Assembly: GCA_001586965.3 (NCBI GenBank)
Contig: LUCW03002388.1
Span: forward strand, 1 to 48,238
Origin: Sphaeroforma sirkka
Taxonomy: Eukaryota; Opisthokonta; Ichthyosporea; Ichthyophonida
Direction of reading: 5' to 3'
DNA length: 48,238 bases
The notes under the pieces are model-generated. The model saw nothing but the letters and a program-made list of their open reading frames with translations. It ran no database searches and was not told the DNA's origin. Shown piece by piece: positions 32,607 to 43,198 of this stretch. Position numbers and translations under genes: made by a program. Every line of letters begins with the position of its first letter. The stretch's first letter is position 1.

Positions 32607-33458
32607 ATGCCTATGCGTCCAGCACCCCGTAGCCCTCGACGCACTCGTCGCGACGGCAAAGCAACCCAGAGATCTTTGTCAGATTTCGAGCAGACCCACC
32701 AAGGAGGCACAGCTTCTTCGCGCCAGACAGTAGCATCGCGTCGAAGAGATGAACAACCGCGATATGAACAGACAGACCAAGACGTGGGCCAGGCAGCAAG
32801 CAGGCGACATCAGTTGGGGCACGGGTCTCGCTTATCGGCAAGAGGGAGAGCAGATCCAGAAGACAGTGAGGTGCAATTTGTGATTAGGCATACTAGTCGT
32901 TCAAAGTCTGCTGAACCAGCAGCTGAGCGACACAGGGTAGCCAATGTCCGAGGTACTTCGGGCATTCATTCAGCGGGTGATAGACCGCATTCATGGCAGC
33001 CTTTTCACCGAGCACCTGAACGAGATTTCACTCGAAAGCGAACTCGATCGGGGAGTTTTACCAGTGCAAGTCAGGATTCCCTCGCAGGCAACGGGGATGA
33101 GCGACAAGTCCAACGGCATAGAAATATGTCAGGGTGGGCCACGGGCACTCGTCAGCAAAACTCTGACGAAATCAGGGGCCGACAGCTAGAGCAATATTTG
33201 AGAGCGACCCACATGGGGATTATCGTAGGGAAGCCGAACGAAAACAACTACGTAGACGATGGGAACTCAGCCGACAGCACCGAGACTTCGCGCGATCGAT
33301 ACAGGATATGCGCAAGGCTAGTTACGTTGACGACGGTAAGCGCAAGTATAGTGACGTCGACGACGGTAAGCGCAAGTCTAGTGATGTCGACGACGGTAAT
33401 GTTCATGGCAGCAGAAAACGACCGCACAAAGACGAACAGGCGAGAGAGCCGATCATGA
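32607..33458 (+). pseudogene. gag: B1 Gag N-terminal region
   Basis: Starts at ATG 32607. Arg/Ser/Gln/Asp-rich and disordered (MRPAPRSPRRTRRDG). No domain is recognised. The shift to the next Gag frame is somewhere in 33180-33310, where the alternative frame becomes charged and helical (REAERKQLRRRWELSRQHR). Confidence 0.55.
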
Positions 33459-34312
33459 CACCAGCGCAGTGGAACGAGCATCGCCGAGCCATGTGTCAAC
33501 GCCTCGAAGGGAAGATATCTTTCTTTGTGGATGAACTTTGTCGAGCACAGGGAAACTACGATGTCCCAAGATGTACATTACTAACGTCCACGATCGATAC
33601 ACTGAAAGGAGCGTTGAATACTCAATTGGAAGCTATCAGGAAGAACAGAGCTCCGGAGCCACGGACATGGCCCGATTGGCCTTTAGACCGTTATCAATTA
33701 AGCAGCACAGCCGATAGAGACACACGAGGGGCGCTAGAAGAGGCACTGAAGAACGCCCATGTCTCAGGACTAGATGAGTCGTGGATGGTACGTTGGTTCT
33801 ATAAGGTACTCATACATTTTAAGGCAGCAAAGGCCACAATTGACTATCTCCGTGACAACCATAATGAGCTGAGGGTATATCCGGCGGAACAGGTCATAGA
33901 CCAAATCTGTCAACATGAGAGCAAGGCCACCGTAGACCCTACCTTTAAGAAGTTGGCGAAGGGTAATCCCCGCACCAAGGGTGTAGAGTCAGCCAGGGAA
34001 CATTTGAACAAGATTGTGGAAGTTCACAAGAGAGCCTGGGAGCGAGCAGATAAGGGCAAGGACTTTCCTAAGCGGTTGCTTAATCACTGCCTCATACAGG
34101 CCCTCGAGGACCTGACAGGTAATATGACGTATGAACGCACGCTACAACACCACATAGGTTGGGACCACCTGGAGACTGAAGACCTTCTCCGCATTTTAAA
34201 TCCAGACATACAAGAAACCGATGCCATCCTCAGACAACGGGTACGGACACAGATGAATGTGGGGGGGATAGGCGTAGACAGTTTCCAGCCCAACAACGAG
34301 ATCGTAATTTGA
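33180..34312 (+). pseudogene. gag: B1 Gag capsid region
   Basis: The frame carries a three-unit repeat (YVDDGKRK, YSDVDDGKRK, SSDVDDG), then a capsid-like helical region with WMVRWFYKVLIHFKAAKA, FPKRLLNHCLIQALEDLTG and RTLQHHIGWDHLETEDLL. Gag should assemble the particle. It closes at TGA 34310-34312, after a run of seven G (34261-34267) past which the -1 frame continues as the nucleocapsid part. Confidence 0.7.
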
Positions 34313-34686
34313 ATACGAATACAGGAGGAGGCAGCACACAACGCACAAGCACGTCTACGACCACCACGTGTTACGCGTGCAGAGCGGGTGCCCCACCCAG
34401 TTTCAGGCATATATCATCCTGCAAGCACTACCAGTCGAACAAAAGGGTTGGATTCACATCCAACTCGGGCCGAGGATTTAAGCAAGGCGTATCCTTCAAT
34501 AAGAGTTTGCCCGCGGTCAACACCATTACGGCTCTAACAGACTCGGACGACCAGCAAACGGAGCAGGAGGAGACCACGCCTACAGACACACACATTGCTT
34601 CCATACTGGCACACCCAGACGAAATCGAACAGGGTGAGTTGGAAGAGGATGCAACGTGGGAAACCATAGGCAGCGATCAGGAATAG
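34268..34686 (+). CDS. gag: B1 Gag nucleocapsid region, ends at UAG
   Basis: In the frame reached by a -1 step at the G run, RRRQFPAQQRDR is followed by CYACRAGAPPSFRHISSC, a CX2CX9HX3C possible zinc finger that departs from the CX2CX4HX4C knuckle. An acidic tail (LEEDATWETIGSDQE) ends at TAG 34684-34686. The protease-RT reading frame continues directly in phase beyond it. B2 carries the same tail and stop. Confidence 0.65.
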
Positions 34687-35988
34687 GACGTAAGGGTGTC
34701 GGATGTAGATGCAACTTTAGTTTTCCCGTCTAGCACACCTGTGATACTATCGATCAAAGATCCATTACTTTCAATGGACAATCGAGTATTCATATCCATC
34801 CTGATTAACGGTAAGACATGCAGGGCGTTAGTGGATTCTGGGGCAAACAGAAGTTGCATTGATTCGACATCCGCACACGATTGGGGATTGCAAATTAAGT
34901 CGGCTCCGGAGGGATCCTATATATACCTAGCTGATCGTAGTCTTCGTACACGGCGAATAGGCTCAACCGTACAAACTCCAGTACGATATGGTCTAGAGCT
35001 CACAGAACAGTCTTTCGAGCTAATGAATCTACCACCGGCTATCGACGCGATCGTAGGCCAGGATCTTATGCCTGGCTTAGGGCTATACGTGGGAGGCCTT
35101 CAATCGCCATTCTCACCCATAGATCCAACGGAGCTAGACAAACTATTGGAACCAATACCGTTGAGACGACCACCAGATTTGACCGAGGAAACCGGTGTTC
35201 GCCTGGAACTAGACAAGGAACTGAGGGACAATGACGGTATTCGAGAAAAGGACAGGTGCAGACTGGAAGGAGGCGAAGTTAGATTGCCAGTGACACCAGA
35301 TCAAGCTGCAAGGATGCGGAAGGCAGTAAGGAACTTTGTAGCAGACAAATGGATACCATGGGTAGATAGACAGGTGCAGAAGTGGATTCAAGATTTGGTC
35401 ATAGTTCAAAGGGATACAGCCACTTCCGTCAACTTACCCTTGCTCGCCGTGCCAGAGTATACTCAATCTGGAGAACTAAAGAAAGTGCGAGTGTGTTTGG
35501 ACCTCAGAGCGGTGAATGCATTAATACCGGCGTATCAGTTCAATATTCCCCGTATCAACGACATCATTGGTAACATCAAGGGGAAGAGATATTACACGAC
35601 ATTGGATCTATCCGCAGCGTATCATCGACTCCCAATTCACCCTGATTCTCAGTATCTATTCAGTTTCACACATGGCAAAAGCCAGTATTCCTTTACATCA
35701 GCGCCATTTGGACTACACACACTGACGCAGCAGTTTCAGCGTACACTGAGTGTGATATTGCAAGCACTTCCGGCACACCACTACCTGGACGACATCGTAA
35801 TAGCACCAGATGACTATGAGGAACACGTACGAGTAGTGAAAGAGGTCATTCGGCGGCTGACGTGCCACAGTTTCAAGCTATCCCCTTCAAAATGTCATTT
35901 TGCAGTCAAGGAAGTCATGAACCTAGGGAAGCGAGTATCGAAGGCCGGAATTGATATCTGCCATGAAAAGCAGGCCCAAGCTCATTGA
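34687..35988 (+). CDS. pol: B1 protease and reverse transcriptase
   Basis: In phase with the preceding frame past the UAG; no ATG lies at its start. Protease: RALVDSGANRSCID (catalytic DSG, ~34829-34870) and AIVGQDLMPGLG. RT: VRVCLDLRAVNALIPAYQFN, then YYTTLDLSAAYHRLPIH (first catalytic Asp), FTSAPFGLHTLTQQFQ and HHYLDDIVIAPDDY with the catalytic YLDD. The frame closes at TGA 35986-35988 in the thumb, where a shift leads to the connection. Highly similar to B2. This is the best-preserved enzyme segment in the window. Confidence 0.92.
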   Translation, partial: DVRVSDVDATLVFPSSTPVILSIKDPLLSMDNRVFISILINGKTCRALVDSGANRSCIDSTSAHDWGLQIKSAPEGSYIYLADRSLRTRRIGSTVQTPVRYGLELTEQSFELMNLPPAIDAIVGQDLMPGLGLYVGGLQSPFSPIDPTELDKLLEPIPLRRPPDLTEETGVRLELDKELRDNDGIREKDRCRLEGGEVRLPVTPDQAARMRKAVRNFVADKWIPWVDRQVQKWIQDLVIVQRDTATSVNLPLLAVPEYTQSGELKKVRVCLDLRAVNALIPAYQFNIPRINDIIGNIKGKRYYTTLDLSAAYHRLPIHPDSQYLFSFTHGKSQYSFTSAPFGLHTLTQQFQRTLSVILQALPAHHYLDDIVIAPDDYEEHVRVVKEVIRRLTCHSFKLSPSKCHFAVKEVMNLGKRVSKAGIDICHEKQAQAH

Positions 35989-36600
35989 CTGGCCAACCCT
36001 GAAGAAGTACAAAGACATTGCATCGGCCTTGGGATTAGCCAACTTTCTTCACTAGCACCTACCAAACTTTGCAGAGGTAGTTGCCCCACTCCGGGAATTT
36101 GTAAGACTGAAGCCTAGGGAAATCATTGGAGACAGGTGGGAACAGAGACACCAGCAAGCTTGGGATGCCATGAAGCAAGCCATAGTTGAGGCAGTAGTGT
36201 TGAAATTTCCCGTCGACGAAGTACCTTTACAACTCGAAACGGATGCAAGCGACTACGGTATTGGAGGTGCATTGTTCCAGACCATAGAAGGGAAGAAGCA
36301 ATACCCAATGTCCTTCAGCAAGACCCTCAACGCAGCACAGCGCAATTACGCAACACCCATGAAGGAATTATTGGCCTTGGTATACGGTATTACACACTTC
36401 CGGGATCATCTCGAAGGTCAACGCTTTCAGTGTTGACTGATCATAAAGCTTTGGTGTATATGAACACACAGCTAAAGCTGAATCCGATGCTACAACGATG
36501 GCATCACATCATAGCGCCTTTCAATTTTACTATCTCGCACATCCGGGTATAAAGAACGTGCTACCAGACGCGTGGTCTAGGCTCACATGAGGGAACTGTT
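35989..36600 (+). pseudogene. pol: B1 RT connection and RNase H
   Basis: One stop (TAG, about 36052) and a phase change lie in the connection. RNase H then reads LETDASDYGIGGALFQ (catalytic Asp in TDAS), SFSKTLNAAQRNYATP and MKELLALVYGITHFRDHLE (catalytic Glu), continuing in another frame as TDHKALVYMNTQ and RWHHIIAPFNFTISHI. This is the ribonuclease acting on the RNA:DNA hybrid. Confidence 0.85.
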
Positions 36601-36639
36601 GAGACTGAGGACCCGGAGGTACTATATGCAGAATGTTGG

Positions 36640-36968
36640 CAACTTTTCCAGATTACTTTGAGCAAGCGTTTTATGGGTGAGAATAATGTCGATGTCTTTG
36701 CTTCGCACAGGATCACCATTTGCCACGCTACTACACCGACGATGACAGGGGTGGAGCGTTTGCACATTGTTGGAAAGATATAGATGGATGGATGAACCCA
36801 CCATGGAGATTAATCCATAGAATGTTGTGCAAGATGCGATCAGAGAGGGCAACAGCTACGGTGTGTCTACCGTGGGCTCCCTACGAGCCTTGGTTCCAGT
36901 TATTCAAGTCGCTTCTACAAAGGGACCCAGTATTAGTTCCCAGAACACCCCACTCCTTCCTCAAATAG
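36640..36968 (+). pseudogene. pol: B1 methyltransferase-like domain
   Basis: In one frame FMGENNVDVFASHR (about 36676-36717) precedes, in the next frame, PRYYTDDDRGGAFAHCW, then IDGWMNPPWRLIHRMLCKM and ATATVCLPWAPYEPWFQLF. NPPW (36795-36806) is the form of motif IV of DNA N6-adenine methyltransferases ([DNSH]PP[YFW]). It occupies the same place between RNase H and integrase as in A1 and D. A role in DNA modification is not shown; a glycine-rich AdoMet-binding motif is not evident. Confidence 0.65.
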
Positions 36969-37066
36969 GGAAAGTATGCGAGTGGCAAGACACCATGGGG
37001 TCACACAGTCAATGCTAGAGTAGGCCACGCAATGATTACAGCCTTCCAGCGACGTTTTTAGCACGA

Positions 37067-37890
37067 TTGGGATATGCAGAACCGTCCTCAGTATCGAAAG
37101 TCACCCCATTAGATACGTCTCGGCTAGTAACGATCGCTACCTCGGAAGTAGCCATGACGGATTCTCCAGATGAGGAAAAGATAAGCCGTCGCACACAGCT
37201 CACCTTGTGTCAGCATGAGATTGGGCACCATAGAGCAGAGGATACAAGTGCTCAACTGCAGCAGAACGGACATTTGTGGCATAACGCTCTGGAACTTGCA
37301 CAAACAGTTAGAGAGAAACTGTGCACATGTCTAGGACAGAGGGTGTTACGAAAGGATTTCACCCGACGATTAATATAACGGCAAAGTATCCGTGGGATCA
37401 TATTCAAGTCGACATGATTCCAATGCCACTAGTTTCAGCAGCAGGAAATCGATATATATTGCACGTCTTGGATATAGCAACGGGGTACTCGATATTGAGA
37501 GCAACGGCCACAAAGTCAGCAGAAGTGGTGACATCGAAACTTATGGAGGTGTTTGGGGAACATGGTTTTCCCAGGAAAATTTAATCAGACGAGGGAGGCG
37601 AGTTTTCGATCAAGTCGACATGATTCCAATGCCATTAGTTTCAGCAGCAGGAAATCGATATATATTGCACGTCTTGGATATAGCAACGGGGTAAAATCAA
37701 TTAAGAACGAAGGAGGCGAGCTTTCGAACAAGATTGTTAAACTAATAACTCAAGAAGTTGGAGTGATGCATGCGAAGTCACCACCATATCGTCCTCAGGT
37801 TCTGGGAGCAGCGGAGAGAAGACACAGAGACATACACGAAGGAGTTCGCAAGCTATGTGAATCTTTACGGCATGGGATGTCCGACTACCA
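37067..37890 (+). pseudogene. pol: B1 integrase: zinc domain, catalytic core and internal duplication
   Basis: HEIGHHRAEDTSAQLQQNGH and CTCLGQRVL give an HHCC-type domain, though CxxC spacing is unusual. The core has HIQVDMIPMP (first Asp, ~37410), a frame-shifted SDEGGEF (second Asp, ~37590), and GAAERRHRD (Glu). 37407-37489 repeats almost exactly at 37612-37693. After the repeat, KNEGGEL carries Asn where Asp is expected, so the duplicated second motif is inactive. Confidence 0.85.
37407..37693 (+). repeat. Direct duplication inside B1 integrase
   Basis: An 82-83 bp block is repeated at 205-bp spacing (first 37407-37489, second 37612-37693), one mismatch seen. The copies are followed by related but diverged motifs (gacgagggaggcgag and aacgaaggaggcgag), consistent with a longer duplication that then lost about 115 bp. 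Confidence 0.85.
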
Positions 37891-37896
37891 CTTATT

Positions 37897-38581
37897 ATGC
37901 TGTGCCAGAACCTCCGAATATCTCGGCGACACAAGACAGCACCATTCAGTGCCTACTTCGGTCGCCGTCATGTTCCGTTTGCTGACTTCACGGATGACCT
38001 TCCGGGGAATCAGCCGGTCACCAATGAGGCTTGGGCACACCGGCTGGATCGTTTGCGCGACACTATCTTGTCGACGCTCTACAAGGTCACGCAGAAATAC
38101 GCAGACACACTATCCAGGCAGTTTGACCGCTTCCATGCTTACGATTTTATCGCCTTTCAACCAGGGGATGTGGTAATGGTACGGTCCGAAGGTCGCACAA
38201 CCAAAGCAATGCGACCAATTTTTGGACCATACGTTGTCAAAGCCAGACAGGGACAAAGATATGAACTGACACACACACAAGGATGGTTCACCTCCAGATA
38301 CTTTTAAAGGTATACCAGTCAGAGTGGAACTTTTGCGATTAGTCCATAGAGCCACCGAAAAACCATTACAAGATCATATGTGGCAGGTTATTTCCTCGTT
38401 CCGTTACATAATTCGCCATGGACAGAATGATTCCACAGGAAATACCGAATACTTGGTTCGCTGGCGGGAAGGTGATCCAACTTGGGAGTCAGCCGAAGCT
38501 TTTGACGATCCGAATGACATCGCGGCATACCACAAAGCCGAGCAAACTCGCCAGAAGAAGAAAGCGGCACAACACCAATAA
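37897..38581 (+). pseudogene. pol: B1 integrase GPY module and chromodomain
   Basis: In 37897-38307, LSRQFDRFHAYDFIAFQPGD then FGPYVVKARQGQRYEL is the GPY/F module. In 38324-38581, VISSFRYIIRHG then EYLVRWREGDPTWESAEAF is a chromodomain: the Tyr-Leu-Val-Arg-Trp strand and WE pair are the conserved core that binds methylated histone tails. They lie in adjacent frames, one shift apart. Stop TAA near 38579. Confidence 0.88.
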
Positions 38582-38710
38582 TTACAACGTTACGTTGATG
38601 AATACTAGATGTCTACCATCTACTTCCGGATCGGGATTTGTCTCTCCTCGTGAGATTTCACCACGGTGTAGTGACGAACGACGATTCCACAACTCGGGCT
38701 TATAGGCGAG

Positions 38711-38795
38711 TATACCTCCAGTGGATACCCTAGCTTATGGGGGGGGTGAAAACATACCAGCGGATACCCTAGCTTTTTGGGGGGTGAAAATATAC
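38711..38795 (+). repeat. Two-copy ~40-bp repeat with G-runs in B1 3' region
   Basis: tggataccctagctta and ggggggggtgaaaacatacc repeat with small changes at about 38721 and 38761; G runs of eight and six. It is between the chromodomain stop and the polypurine tract. Confidence 0.8.
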
Positions 38796-38986
38796 CAGCA
38801 CAGCCGGGATGGTTCAAAAGACCAGTTTCCAAGGCACGAACTTACTCAGCAGATGGATTTTCACTAGTTTTTGTTTTTTTAAATATTTTGTTTACTTTAC
38901 ACCACTAGTTTTACTTGTTTAATTTTCAATAGTTTAATAGGTCATTTATTTTTGAATCTCTTCCATCACTGGTGACGCTTGAGCTT

Positions 38987-38994
38987 GAGGGGAG
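38987..38994 (+). other. Polypurine tract of B1
   Basis: gaggggag directly abuts the 3' LTR start TGTAGTAAAAG. Confidence 0.8.
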
Positions 38995-39173
38995 TGTAGT
39001 AAAAGTCCCCTTAAATAACTATCAGTGTGGAGTTAGAATTAGTTTACAACTAATTCACACGAGGTGAATTATTTGTAGACCACGTAGACAATCAATGTAA
39101 GAATAAATACACCGCACTGAGCCTCAGGGAGACTCAGTAGGTTTTAGTATCGTATTTTGATGTGTTTACTACA
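38995..39173 (+). repeat. 3' LTR of B1
   Basis: 179 bp with TG/CA ends. About eight differences from 29974-30153. The right flank is ctgg, with no matching left flank found. Confidence 0.93.
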
Positions 39174-39292
39174 CTGGGATAAACCTAGTTGGGCCTCCGG
39201 TGTTTGACCGTGGGTTTATGCTTGGTAAACAATCTTGGTTTACTGTGAGCAATACACACGCACAGACACACAAACACAAACACACACACGAC
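39174..39292 (+). other. CA-rich junction between B1 and B2
   Basis: Non-element sequence rich in cacacaaacaca. B2 sequence begins at about 39293. No gene. Confidence 0.6.
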
Positions 39293-40665
39293 ATCTCGCT
39301 TCCCTAGGATCATGACTTCCTTGACTGCAAAATGACATTTTGAAGGGGATAGCTTGAAACTGTGGCACGTCAGCCGCCGAATGACCTCTTTCACTACTGG
39401 TACGTGTTCCTCATAGTCATCTGGTGATATTACGATGTCGTCCAGGTAGTGGTATGCCGGAAGTCCTTGCAATATCACACTCAGTGTACGCTGAAACTGC
39501 TGCGTCAGTGTGTGTAGTCCAAATGGCGCTGATGTAAAAGAATACTGGCTCTTGCCATGTGTGAAATTAAATAGATACTGAGAATCAGGGTGAATTGGGA
39601 GTCGATGATACGCTGCGGTTAGATCCAATGTCGTGTAATATCTCTTCCCTTTGATGTTACCAATGATATCGTCGATACGGGGAATATTGAACTGATCCGC
39701 CGGTATTATTGCATTCACCGCTCTGAGGTCCAAACAAACTCGCACTTTCTTTAGTTCTCCAGATTGAGTATACTGTGGCACGGCGAGCAAGGGTAGGTTA
39801 GTAGAAGTGGCTATATCCCTTTGAACTATGACCAAATCTTGAATGCACTTCTGCACCTGTCTTTCTACCCATGGTATCCATTTGTCTGCTACAAAGTTCC
39901 TTACTGCCTTCCGCATCCTTGCAGCTTGATCTGGTGTCACCGGCAATCTAACTTCGCCTCCTTCCAGTCTGCACCTGTCCTTTTCTCGAATACCGCCATT
40001 GTCCCTCAGTTTCTTGTCTGGTTCCAGGCGAACACCGGTTTCTTCGGTCAAATCTGGTGGTCGTCTCAACGGTATTGGTTCCAATAGTTTGTATAGCTCC
40101 GTTGGATCTATGGGTGAGAATGACGATTGAAGGCCTCCCGCGTATTGCCCTACGCCAGGCATAAGATCCTGGCCTACGATCGCGTCGATAGCCGGTGGTA
40201 GATTCATTAGCACGAAAGACTGTTCTGTGAGCTCTAGACCATATCGTACTGGAGTTTGTACGGTGGAGCCTATTCGCCGTGTACGAAGGCTACGATCAGT
40301 TAGGTATATATAGGATCCCTCCGGAGCCGACTTAATTTGCAATCCCCAATCGTGTGCGGATGTCGAATCAATGCAACTTCTGCTTGCCCCAGAATCCATT
40401 AACGCCCTGCATGTCTTACCGTTAATCAGGATAGATATGAATACTCGATTGTCCATTGAAAGGAATGGATCTTTAATCGATAGTATCACAGGTGTACTAG
40501 ACGGGAAAACTAAAGTTGCGTCTGCATCCGACACCCTTACGCCCTATTCCTGATCGCTGCCTATGGTTTCCCACGTTGCATCCTCTTCCAACTCACCCTG
40601 TTCGATTTCGTCTGGGTGCGCCAGTATGGAAGCAATGTGTGTGTCTGTGGGCGTGGTCTCCTCCT
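39293..40665 (-). pseudogene. pol: B2: family B Gag end, protease and RT
   Basis: A minus-strand copy of B1 about 34560-35940. It holds the Gag tail (DEIEQGELEEDATW), the UAG (40544-40546), protease ALMDSGASRSCID, and RT with VRVCLDLRAVNAIIPAD, TLDLTAAYHRLPIH and YHYLDDIVISPDD. The frame is open from just after the UAG to 39185, where the last ~35 residues come from CA-rich DNA rather than RT. RNase H and beyond are missing. The Gag side joins family A RT at about 40665. Confidence 0.9.
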
Positions 40666-41490
40666 ACACTTTAGTCGCTTTATGACTTCCTTGTCGAGTT
40701 TAATATGTTCATGTGCTGTCTTTGTAAAGATAACTATATCATCTAAATATACTGATACGTCATCCAACAGGTCCGCAAATAGTTCCATCATAACTTGTTG
40801 GAAGAAAGAAGGTAACATGTGTAAGCCTTCAGGTGCACCTTTAAACTGGTACCTCTTACCTTGCCAAGTAAAGGGAAAGTATTCCTATGAGGCTCATATA
40901 TCTGTAGTTGATGGAATGCAGCTTTTAAGTCTATCTTGAAAAAGATAGTCGCACCCTTCATTTTGCGTAGTATCTCGCTTATCTTAGGTAAGGGGAAACT
41001 ATGTTGCGGAATTAGTTTGTTGACTGGCGACAGGTCTAGTACTACTCTTGTTTTACTAAACGTTCCATCGGATTTATATTGATTGACCGCTAAGAGAGCT
41101 AAGTTAACTGAGGTTGCATCATAATTGGTTTCAATTAGACCCTGTTTTAACCAATCTTCAATTTGGGGTTTGACAACGTCTTTGTGTCTCCAACTCACGT
41201 AGTTATGTGAAGGACAATTTAACTTAAAGAAATCGACGTTTGCTAAGTCAAGCTCAACGTACCCGTTAAAGAACTTAAACATACACCAGTCAGTTATCGC
41301 AATCTTTCTGTTTTGTATAATTAAGTCCATATTTATATCGGTAAAGTGCGGAATCATATCTTTTGCTTCACCTTCCGGAGGTTTAGGTATCTTAACATGT
41401 TATCATCTGACTGATCTTTATTTGGGTCTAGCCCATTAGGCAGACCAGTGAGAGTTATACCTAAACTGAGAAGATCAGTCATACATATAA
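40666..41490 (-). pseudogene. pol: A3: RT and protease fragment
   Basis: RT includes RVVLDLSPVNKLIPQ, FPLPKISEIL, FFKIDLKAAFHQLQIYE in 40788-41357. In another frame the palm VYLDDIVIFTKTAHEH (40730-40770) continues to 40666, where the sequence switches to B2. At 41358-41490 a protease C-terminal piece remains. At about 41490 protease DNA is fused to mid-gag DNA, a deletion of about 1.2 kb compared with A1. Confidence 0.85.
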
Positions 41491-42567
41491 CTAAATCGTT
41501 AGATAGCGAATGTTATCCGCTTTCTTATCGTCAAGGTCCGAGTCATTAAATAGACGGTCCTCAAGGACTTGCATACCAGAACGTAATAGCCTGAGACGTT
41601 GTTGTCTGGTTCTCACTTCCTCGTCTTCAGTGCTAGAGTGGGTACTCTCTAGCGAAGTACTGGTATAACGATTACCAAAGTCGTGATTACCAGGGTTAGA
41701 TGGTATATGAGGATCGATGTTATGAGGGTGGTAAGCCTCATCGATCCCCATACGATCATAGCCTCTGGCAGGGTTAGGTTTGTCGAGAGGGTGGTCGATT
41801 GTAGCTTCCGAGCTATAGACATTGAAACTTAAAGTTTTATCCACTTCACCAGCGGTAACTGGCTCAGTGTTAACCCTGTTGGTTGGGAAACCAGAGGGCC
41901 TCAGGTTCGAACCCCGGCTCGGAATACTTTTTTTTCGGTATAGGAAGAATATCGGCCACGTGGGATAAGATCGAAGAGTCAGAAACTGCGGCAGCGGTTA
42001 GCTCCTTTAAAAGCTCATCTTTGCGGTTCAAACGACGTCGAGATTGAGAAGATCCAACCATTCGTTGTCGAGTTATGGCGTCCCCAACCTTTGCGTCTTC
42101 CGCCCCAACATTCGGTGGCGAGGCATCCAGTGGCGAGGCATGCAATGAAATTTCACGTAATGGAACGCCGCCATCTTTGTTGATAGGTGGATTGGGCTGA
42201 CGTTCAGTAGTAATAAATCGTAGATCTCGAGACGATTCCTCCGCTTGTTCAGGAGATATAGCCTTTCCAATATCTGACTTTTCGCGGTCAGATGGCGAGC
42301 TTATGCCCTGGGTGCACTACTAGGAGACACACGGACGCTGGCGAGCCTTTCTGCGGCAGTTGAGAGCTCCTCTTCCAAGGCTTTAGTGTCCGACGAGTCA
42401 TCCTCAGAGTTTTCATCAGAACCAAGCTCAGAAACGGCGTCCTCTACAGCTTCAACGGCAGGCTCAGTACCAGACGGATCAGTGTCCCCAGTAACCTCAG
42501 AAACCTCAATAGGCTTAGCAGGCTTACAGCTGGCGGCTCCATCGCCTTTAGAATTTCCTTTAGCCAT
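41491..42567 (-). pseudogene. gag: A3: gag fragment, broken
   Basis: Start MAKGNSKGDGAAS at 42565-42567, matching the start chosen in A1 and A2. Three frames cover the N-terminal half of Gag (42301-42567, 41870-42145, 41491-41844), separated by indels. A stretch about 42150-42300 is diverged from A1. The C-terminal capsid half and zinc-binding tail are deleted. More diverged from A1 than A2 is. Confidence 0.85.
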
Positions 42568-42869
42568 AGTAATAGCTCAAGAACAGGAAAATTAATAAGG
42601 TCTAGGTATAGTAACTAGCGTGTAGCTTACTTTAGGGTAGTATAGCCACTCTGAAGTAGTATAGAATACTTACAGTTCAGTCGTTGGATAGTAAGCAATT
42701 ATTAGACAGTCTAGAAGCAGTAAACTACGGTAACTACTAAATAACTGAAATATATGTAAACTTCGATGGATATTTCTGTTTTAAACTATGTTATATAAAC
42801 TAAGATACAATTTAAGTCAGTTAGGATTTAGCCATGGTAGCTTGTTTAAGAATGATCGGGACTGCCTCT
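42568..42869 (-). other. A3 leader
   Basis: Aligns with the A1 leader near both ends (agacagtctagaagcag and the gatcgggactgcctct edge) but has about 100 extra bases near the gag start. Confidence 0.7.
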
Positions 42870-43198
42870 TGATAAGGGCCTTAATATCCTCGATCACACA
42901 GGACGTACCTCTAGCTGTTCTTTATTAAATAATTTTCACTAGAAGTACTAAGTGTTCATGACCACATGCCTAATTTGTAGATAGACATAATAACGTAAGT
43001 CAAGTTAATACATTGGCTAATATAAATGAAGTTCCATCTGAAGAAAAGTTAAAAAAAGAAAAAGACTTGTTGGATTTTGGAGATTGGCGGGAAGACCAAA
43101 ACCTCAGAGATTATAAAATTTAGTTTATAATATCCTACATTTACTATCGTCTCAAACAGGTCCAAGTAAATGAGTCATACCAAATAATCAGGCTATTG
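42870..43198 (-). repeat. A3: truncated family A LTR
   Basis: The 3' two-thirds of the 482-bp LTR. Plus-strand reading tgataagggcc to ggctattg, then an abrupt end at 43198. The missing part is found inverted at 45831-45976. Confidence 0.9.

Larger units (their letters stand above)
32607..39173 (+). mobile_element. B1: chromodomain Ty3/gypsy element (chromovirus-like)
   Basis: Gag, protease, RT, RNase H, methyltransferase-like domain, integrase, GPY module, chromodomain, polypurine tract and a 3' LTR appear in order on the plus strand. The matching 5' LTR is not certain. Gag is in three frames; pol is intact through RT, then broken in the RNase H and integrase regions. Confidence 0.9.
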
